NCBI RefSeq assembly: GCF_036227485.1
Contig: NZ_CP109479.1
Coordinates: 3,968,001 to 4,032,000 of the forward strand
DNA from: Streptomyces sp. NBC_01451
GTDB taxonomy: Bacteria; Actinomycetota; Actinomycetes; Streptomycetales; Streptomycetaceae
DNA length: 64,000 nt
Reading direction: 5' to 3'
Made by a program: the position numbers and the translations under genes. Within the stretch, counting starts at the first letter, position 1. Each line of letters opens with the position of its first letter. This document shows, piece after piece, positions 59,485 through 64,000 of the stretch. The notes under the pieces are model-generated. The model searched no databases. It was given only the letters and a program-made list of their open reading frames with translations, and had not been told where the DNA came from.

Positions 59485-59503
59485 CCCTGCCCCTGGGGCA
59501 GGG
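59485..59503 (+). promoter_or_regulatory. MerR-type operator CCCTGCCCC-T-GGGGCAGGG
   Basis: A perfect 9-bp dyad with a 1-bp centre starts inside a TTGACC -35 box (59481-59486) upstream of the MerR gene. MerR proteins bind such dyads between widely spaced -35 and -10 elements, so this is most likely an autoregulatory site. Confidence 0.7.
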
Positions 59504-59556
59504 GTGAGCGTCCTGTGTCACCGGGCCGACCGTGCCCGGTGACGGAGGATGTCGGA

Positions 59557-60483
59557 GTGGACGGCTACGGGAACGACGACCTGCTCACCATCGGCGCGTT
59601 CGCCGCACGGGCCCGGCTCTCGCCCAAGGCCCTGCGGCTGTACGACCGACTCGGGCTGCTCGCCCCCGCGCACGTCGACGAGGCGAGCGGCTACCGCTAC
59701 TACCGCACCGAGCAGACCGAACGCGCCCGCCTGGTGGCATTGCTGCGACAGCTGGACATGCCACTCGCCCTCATCGGCGAGCTGGTGACCCTGGTCGAGC
59801 TGGACGGGACGGCCGCCGCCGAGCGGCTCGCCGCCTACTGGGCGGACGTCGAGGCGCGGATCGCGGGACAGCGCACACTCGCCGACTACCTCCGTGGACG
59901 ACTGTCGGGGAGGAGCTCCGAGATGGAAGAGCTGTACGGGAAGTTCGTGATCGAGATCGTGGACGTACCCGAGCGGGTGGTGCTGACGGAGACGCGGCAC
60001 ACTCTCGCGGATGAGTTGCCCGCGTGGATCGGGGCGTCGCTGGGGCGCCTGGAGGCGGCGGCCCGGGAGTGCGGGGGCGTGACGGCGGCACCGTTCGTCG
60101 TCTACCACTCCGAGGTGTCCATGGAGAGCGACGGTCCGGCCGAGTCGTGCGTCCCGGTCGCCGACGAGGCCGCCGCGCGGGCCTGGGCGCAGGCGCACGG
60201 GCGGCCCTGGGAGACGGTGGTACGGGTGGAACCGGCCCGGCGGCTCGCGTACACGCGGATCACGAAGGCGCAGGTGGCCCATCCGCAGATCATCGCCGCT
60301 TTCGAGGCGGTGGAGCGGTGGCTGGCCGGGCAGGGGACCGGGCCGACGGGCCCGTGCCGCGAGGTGTACTTCGCGGACTGGGAAGCGGCGGGACCGGACG
60401 ACGCGGTGTGCGACATCGCGTTCCCCGTCGCATCGTCCGTCACGCTGCCCGTCCCGTCCCCCGTCTCCCCGGCCGGTTCGTGA
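59557..60483 (+). CDS. MerR-family regulator with GyrI-like effector domain
   Basis: Encodes 308 residues from GTG 59557 (ACGGAGGATGTCGGA upstream); GTG 59539 is also in frame. The MerR winged helix reads LLTIGAFAARARLSPKALRL, YDRLGLLAPAHVDEASGYRY and YRTEQTERARLVALLRQLDM. A coiled coil (AAYWADVEARIAGQRTLADY) links it to a C-terminal GyrI/SOUL-type effector-binding domain (FVIEIVDVPERVVLTETRHT, GPTGPCREVYFADWEAAGPD), the BmrR-like build used to bind bulky drugs. No metal-binding Cys pattern is present. The dyad at 59485 is its probable operator. Confidence 0.9.
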   Translation: MDGYGNDDLLTIGAFAARARLSPKALRLYDRLGLLAPAHVDEASGYRYYRTEQTERARLVALLRQLDMPLALIGELVTLVELDGTAAAERLAAYWADVEARIAGQRTLADYLRGRLSGRSSEMEELYGKFVIEIVDVPERVVLTETRHTLADELPAWIGASLGRLEAAARECGGVTAAPFVVYHSEVSMESDGPAESCVPVADEAAARAWAQAHGRPWETVVRVEPARRLAYTRITKAQVAHPQIIAAFEAVERWLAGQGTGPTGPCREVYFADWEAAGPDDAVCDIAFPVASSVTLPVPSPVSPAGS

Positions 60484-60764
60484 GAATGCCCCGGGGAACC
60501 CGTAGGGGACCCGGGAGAGTGCCCGAGAAGTGACCGGATGGGCGCGGCCTGAATTATCCGGTCGCGCCCGTCCGGGAACCGTCACAAGCTGATGGGGCTC
60601 TTTTCCGTCATGCCCCAGTCACCGCCATGTCACATGGGGCCCTGTAAACCAACGCCCGGGGTGCGATTAGCGTCTACCCCGGAGAGGCCTCCACAGAGAT
60701 CTCTCCGGGACAGACACCGCCAGTCGTCCGCGCGAGCCCGAGCCGAAGCGAAACGGAAGTTGCA

Positions 60765-62504
60765 GTGGCCTTTGCCGAGCTGACCCCACGCAGACCTGTC
60801 ATGCGCGCCGAGAAGCCCACGCAGGTACGCGAGGTGTGGCACGAGCGCCACCGGGTGGCCCTGACGGTGACCGCCTGCGCGGTGCCGCTGTACTTCGTGT
60901 GGTGGGCGGTGTTCGCGACCGGCGGCGGCGACCTGGCCGCCCAGGTGGCGTGGGCCGAGTTCGCGAAGATGTACCCGGACTCCGCGTACAACCTGTTCTG
61001 GTACGGCGGACTGCACGCGGCGAACTACAGCCTGATGTCCCCGTACCTGATGGCCGCCATCGGTGTCGTCGCGGCCACCATGCTCTCCGGGGTCGCGGCC
61101 ACGGTCCTCGGCGCGGAACTCGTCGCCCGCACAGGTGTGCGCAAGCCGCTGTGGCCGGCGATGGCGGTGGGGTTCTCGCTGTGGTGCCAGGTGATCTCGG
61201 GGCGCTCCACGTTCGTGCTGGGCACCGCCTTCGCCATGGCGGCCGTACTGGCCGTGGTGAGCGGGCGCGGCGCACGACACCTCGGCATCGCCGCCCTGTG
61301 CGCGACGCTGGCCACCACCGGCAGCCCGGTCGCCGGGCTGTTCGTCCTCGTCGTCGGCGCCGCCTATCTGCTGTCGCGCGACTGGGGCCGGGCCGTGGCC
61401 CTGCTGGTGCCCCCGGTGGCCGTCGTGGGCGTCACGACGCTGCTGTTCCCGTTCGAGGGCGAGCAGCCGATGCCGTTCGCCCGTATATGGCCGCCCGTCG
61501 TGCTGTGCGCGATCGTCGTCCTGACGGCCCCGAGCGCCTGGCGCACCCTGCGGCTGGGCTCCGCGGTGTACGCGGCCGGCGTGGTCCTCTGCTACCTGAT
61601 CCCGACCCCGATCGGTACGAACGTCGAGCGGCTCTCCGAGCTGGCCGCCCCGGCGACACTGCTCGCGATCATGATGTACAGGGCACAGGACGGGGATACC
61701 GCCCAGGCGGTCCCTCCCCGGCTGCCCCTCCCCTGGTTCACCCCCCGGCGGCGCATCGTGGCCCTCGGGCTCGCGATGGCCATCTCCGTGAGCTGGCTGT
61801 CCGGCAAGACGATCGCCGACATCGTCACCAACACCACGGTGCCCGAGTGGGCCGTCAAGACGGACGGCGTCGTGAACGAGCTGAAGCGGCTGGGCGCCGA
61901 ACAGACGCGCGTCGAGGTCGTACCGGCCCGCGACCACCGCGAGGCCGCCATCCTCGCCCCGTACATCAACATGGCCCGCGGCTGGAACCGGCAGGCGGAC
62001 GTCGAGCGGGGCCGGCTCTTCTACGAGGGCCACGGAGGCACCGCCGAGCCCGAGGGCGGCTTCTCCCCCACGGCGTACAAGGCGTGGCTCTCCCAGTGGG
62101 CGGTGGGCTTCGTCGTCCTCGTCAACGGCGAACCGGACGGCCCGGCGAAACTGGAGCACGCCCTGGTGACCAGCGGACCGAGCTATCTCCAGCCGGTCTG
62201 GGAGGACGCCAACTGGAAGATCTACCGGGTCAAGAACGCGACCCCGCTGGTCGACAAGCCGGCCTCCGTGGTCAGCGCCGACGGCGCCAACCTCGTCGTC
62301 CGGATGCCGAAGGCCGGCGAGGTGACCGTACGGATCGCGTTCTCGCCCTGGCTGTGGGCGGAGAACGGCTGCCTGACGGACGAGGGCGAGTTCACCAAGC
62401 TGACCGTCGAGGAGCCCGGCGACATCCGGATCAGCTCCACGTACGGCGGGCCGTCGCGGGAGACGGCCCTGCAGTGCGAGAAGGAAGCGGAGAAGGACAA
62501 GTAA
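60765..62504 (+). CDS. Integral membrane protein of unknown function
   Basis: Encodes 579 residues from GTG 60765 (AACGGAAGTTGCA upstream). About nine to ten hydrophobic segments fill residues 30-360 (VALTVTACAVPLYFVWWAVF, YLMAAIGVVAATMLSGVAAT, HLGIAALCATLATTGSPVAG, AVALLVPPVAVVGVTTLLFP), followed by a large probably extracellular C-terminal domain of 210 residues (VVNELKRLGAEQTRVEVVPA, LAPYINMARGWNRQADVERG). The layout is that of GT-C-like polytopic enzymes or their accessory proteins in actinobacterial envelope biogenesis. No catalytic motif is certain. It is convergent with the carboxypeptidase gene and separated from it by a 26-bp-stem hairpin. Confidence 0.82.
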   Translation: MAFAELTPRRPVMRAEKPTQVREVWHERHRVALTVTACAVPLYFVWWAVFATGGGDLAAQVAWAEFAKMYPDSAYNLFWYGGLHAANYSLMSPYLMAAIGVVAATMLSGVAATVLGAELVARTGVRKPLWPAMAVGFSLWCQVISGRSTFVLGTAFAMAAVLAVVSGRGARHLGIAALCATLATTGSPVAGLFVLVVGAAYLLSRDWGRAVALLVPPVAVVGVTTLLFPFEGEQPMPFARIWPPVVLCAIVVLTAPSAWRTLRLGSAVYAAGVVLCYLIPTPIGTNVERLSELAAPATLLAIMMYRAQDGDTAQAVPPRLPLPWFTPRRRIVALGLAMAISVSWLSGKTIADIVTNTTVPEWAVKTDGVVNELKRLGAEQTRVEVVPARDHREAAILAPYINMARGWNRQADVERGRLFYEGHGGTAEPEGGFSPTAYKAWLSQWAVGFVVLVNGEPDGPAKLEHALVTSGPSYLQPVWEDANWKIYRVKNATPLVDKPASVVSADGANLVVRMPKAGEVTVRIAFSPWLWAENGCLTDEGEFTKLTVEEPGDIRISSTYGGPSRETALQCEKEAEKDK

Positions 62505-62523
62505 CGGGGACGGGAGCAGGACG

Positions 62524-62579
62524 GCTGGATGTGCGGAAGGGCCCGCCCCGATGGGGGCGGGCCCTTCCGCACATCCAGC
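62524..62579. terminator. Bidirectional terminator with perfect 26-bp stem
   Basis: GCTGGATGTGCGGAAGG... (62524-62549) is fully complementary to 62554-62579 with a GATG loop. It lies between convergent genes ending at 62504 and 62601. Confidence 0.92.
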
Positions 62580-62600
62580 TCGCGTCCAGCCGGGTACCGG

Positions 62601-64000
62601 TCAGCCGACCCGTGTCAGCTTCTTGTCGAAGCCGGGCTCGACCAGGTCCTTCTGGAGCTGGACGGGGACCTTGACCGCGCCGCCCTTGCCGTCGCCCACG
62701 GTGAGGGAGCCCACCGTGGTGCCCGCCTTGGCGGAGTGCGGCAGGTCGTCGTCGGCGACGAACGACAGCTCGACCTTCCGCCCGGCCCAGCCGACCGCCG
62801 TGACGTCCTTCGACAGCACGACCGGCGTGTGCCCGCCGAGCCCGTCGTCGACGTACCCGACGACATCGCCCTTCTTCAGGATCTTCGACGACAGCAGCGC
62901 GTCCCGGGCGGCGATCATCGCCGTCTTGCTGACCGCGTTGACGGTGTCGATGATCGGCGCCGTGTGCTGGCCGAGGATCGCGCCGACGACGACGGCCGTC
63001 TCGCCGCCGACCTCCTTGGTGGCGGCGAAGAGCAGGTTGCCGCCGGCCGCGGTGGTGGTGCCGGTCTTGATGCCGATGGCACCGTTGTAGGGGACGAGAC
63101 GGTTGTAGTTGTCCCACTTCTTGCCCGTGGGGTCGTACCAGACCGGCAGCTTGGTGATGTCCATCAGCGCCGGGATCCGCACCAGCGCGTTGCCCAGCTT
63201 CACCTGGTCCTCGGCGGTGGAGACGGTGGTCTCCTTCAGGCCGGAGGCGTCGGTGTAGGTGGTGTTCTTCATCCCGAGTTCCTTGGCCGTGTCGTTCATC
63301 TTCTTGATGAACGCCGCCTCGGTCCCCGAGTCCCAACGTGCCAGCAGCCGGGCGATGTTGTTCGCCGACGGGATCATGATGGCCGAGATCGCCTGCTGCT
63401 CGGTGAGGACGTCACCCTGCTTGACGGTGGTGAGCGTGGACTCGCCGTCCTTCCAGTAGCCGGCCTCCTTCTCCGCCAGCGCGTCGACGGTGATCTTCGG
63501 GCCTGCCTGGCCGGACTTCAGCGGGTGGTCCTTGAGGACGATGTACGCGGTCATCGCCTTGGCGACCGACCCGATGGCGACCGGCTTCTGCTCGCCGAAG
63601 TTCCCCATGGTTCCGACGCCGTTGACGTCCATCCAGCCCTGTCCCTCGGACGGCCACGGCAGCGCGGCGGCCGTCCCCTCGAAGGTGTGGGAGTCCTCGG
63701 CGGTCAACGTCAGCTCGGGGCTCGGCAGCGGACGGAAAGCCTGTACGACCGCAAAGACGATCGCCAGCAGGACGACCACTGGCGTCCAGATCTTGACGCG
63801 CCGCGCGACCGTCCGCACGGCGGTGTCCCGGGGCGGCGGCGTGTTCGTCAGCTCGGCCAGCAGATCCAGCGGCGGCATGGGCGGCAACGGCTGCTGCGTC
63901 GTCCGCTCCGGCCCGACCTGCGGGGTGACGGCGGTGGCATCGGCGGCGGGTGCCTTCGGCGCCTGCGCGGAGGACGGCGCCGGAGCGGGTGCCTCGGGGG
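62601..64000 (-). CDS. D-alanyl-D-alanine carboxypeptidase (serine peptidase S11), 5' end outside window
   Basis: The frame stays open to the right edge, so the N-terminus is missing. What is seen upstream of the internal Met at 63887 is a Pro/Ala-rich cytoplasmic tail (APAPSSAQAPKAPAADATAV). A membrane anchor (TPVVVLLAIVFAVVQAFRPL) precedes the catalytic domain with the three PBP-type motifs: S-V-A-K in KPVAIGSVAKAMT, S-A-N in IMIPSANNIARLL and K-T-G in NGAIGIKTGTTTAAGG. It trims the terminal D-Ala from peptidoglycan pentapeptides on the outer face of the membrane. The long N-terminal tail ahead of the anchor is common in Streptomyces homologues. Confidence 0.92.
   Translation of the reverse strand, partial: PEAPAPAPSSAQAPKAPAADATAVTPQVGPERTTQQPLPPMPPLDLLAELTNTPPPRDTAVRTVARRVKIWTPVVVLLAIVFAVVQAFRPLPSPELTLTAEDSHTFEGTAAALPWPSEGQGWMDVNGVGTMGNFGEQKPVAIGSVAKAMTAYIVLKDHPLKSGQAGPKITVDALAEKEAGYWKDGESTLTTVKQGDVLTEQQAISAIMIPSANNIARLLARWDSGTEAAFIKKMNDTAKELGMKNTTYTDASGLKETTVSTAEDQVKLGNALVRIPALMDITKLPVWYDPTGKKWDNYNRLVPYNGAIGIKTGTTTAAGGNLLFAATKEVGGETAVVVGAILGQHTAPIIDTVNAVSKTAMIAARDALLSSKILKKGDVVGYVDDGLGGHTPVVLSKDVTAVGWAGRKVELSFVADDDLPHSAKAGTTVGSLTVGDGKGGAVKVPVQLQKDLVEPGFDKKLTRVG

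Noticed and set aside
60484..60764. A gene between the MerR gene and the large membrane protein
   Set aside because: Only short frames without ribosome sites or domains; it is probably the promoter region.

Overview
The window looks like chromosomal DNA of a Streptomyces or close relative. The DNA is very GC-rich with G/C at most third codon positions. It carries a CebR-type box, a CvnA/CvnB pair, many TetR/MerR/HxlR/ArsR regulators and large secreted proteins. All function calls rest on motifs read by eye; nothing was searched.

Left part (1-19 kb): a large CHAT-domain protein runs off the left edge. Then come lpdA and a divergent HxlR regulator, followed by a region of gene decay with C-terminal or internal fragments of a zinc-type dehydrogenase, a DHA2-type MFS pump and an iron-type alcohol dehydrogenase, plus an intact 3-hydroxyisobutyryl-CoA hydrolase-like gene. 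From 8.7 to 18.3 kb lies a catabolic block: short-chain dehydrogenase, enoyl-CoA hydratase, EthD-like protein, two alpha/beta hydrolases, a quinone-oxidoreductase-type dehydrogenase and a propionyl-CoA synthetase. It is bracketed and followed by TetR regulators, two of them paralogues. A 24-bp CTGAGT-N12-ACTCAG element is shared by the lpdA/HxlR divergent region and the promoter of the second esterase.

Middle (19-34 kb): tRNA-Arg(CCU) with a strong hairpin terminator, a phosphotransferase, an exo/endonuclease-phosphatase family membrane protein, a CvnA-CvnB pair without CvnC/CvnD, a secreted M36 (fungalysin-type) metalloprotease, a secreted GH5 mannanase-type enzyme with fibronectin-III and CBM2 modules under a perfect CebR box, a GlxA/AraC regulator divergent from a saccharopine-dehydrogenase-like protein, and an AAA/DUF234 ATPase.

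Specialised systems (34-55 kb): the clearest candidate for an uncharacterised natural product is at 35.2-38.0 kb. A 74-aa precursor peptide, an ATP-grasp ligase and a protein-isoaspartate-methyltransferase-like enzyme are translationally coupled. This is a graspetide (omega-ester peptide) locus of the type that also carries an aspartimide-forming methyltransferase. It is preceded by an RsbW-like ATPase and faces an XRE regulator and an HD-domain protein. At 41.4-49.8 kb is a 2755-aa RHS/YD-repeat polymorphic toxin with a signal sequence, an inserted ricin-type lectin, a Hint self-cleavage domain and an unrecognised 130-aa C-terminal toxin. A 64-aa cysteine-containing candidate immunity protein follows with an 8-nt overlap. 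A divergent 1202-aa membrane-anchored FG-GAP protein and a convergent lipoprotein complete this surface-protein island.

Right part (55-64 kb): a truncated TnpB (IS200/IS605 family) sits in a broken ABC exporter gene. Then follow an MFS pump divergent from an ArsR-type regulator around a perfect dyad, glutathione peroxidase, a MerR regulator, a large membrane protein and a D-alanyl-D-alanine carboxypeptidase that runs off the right edge. Several convergent gene pairs are separated by unusually perfect hairpins.
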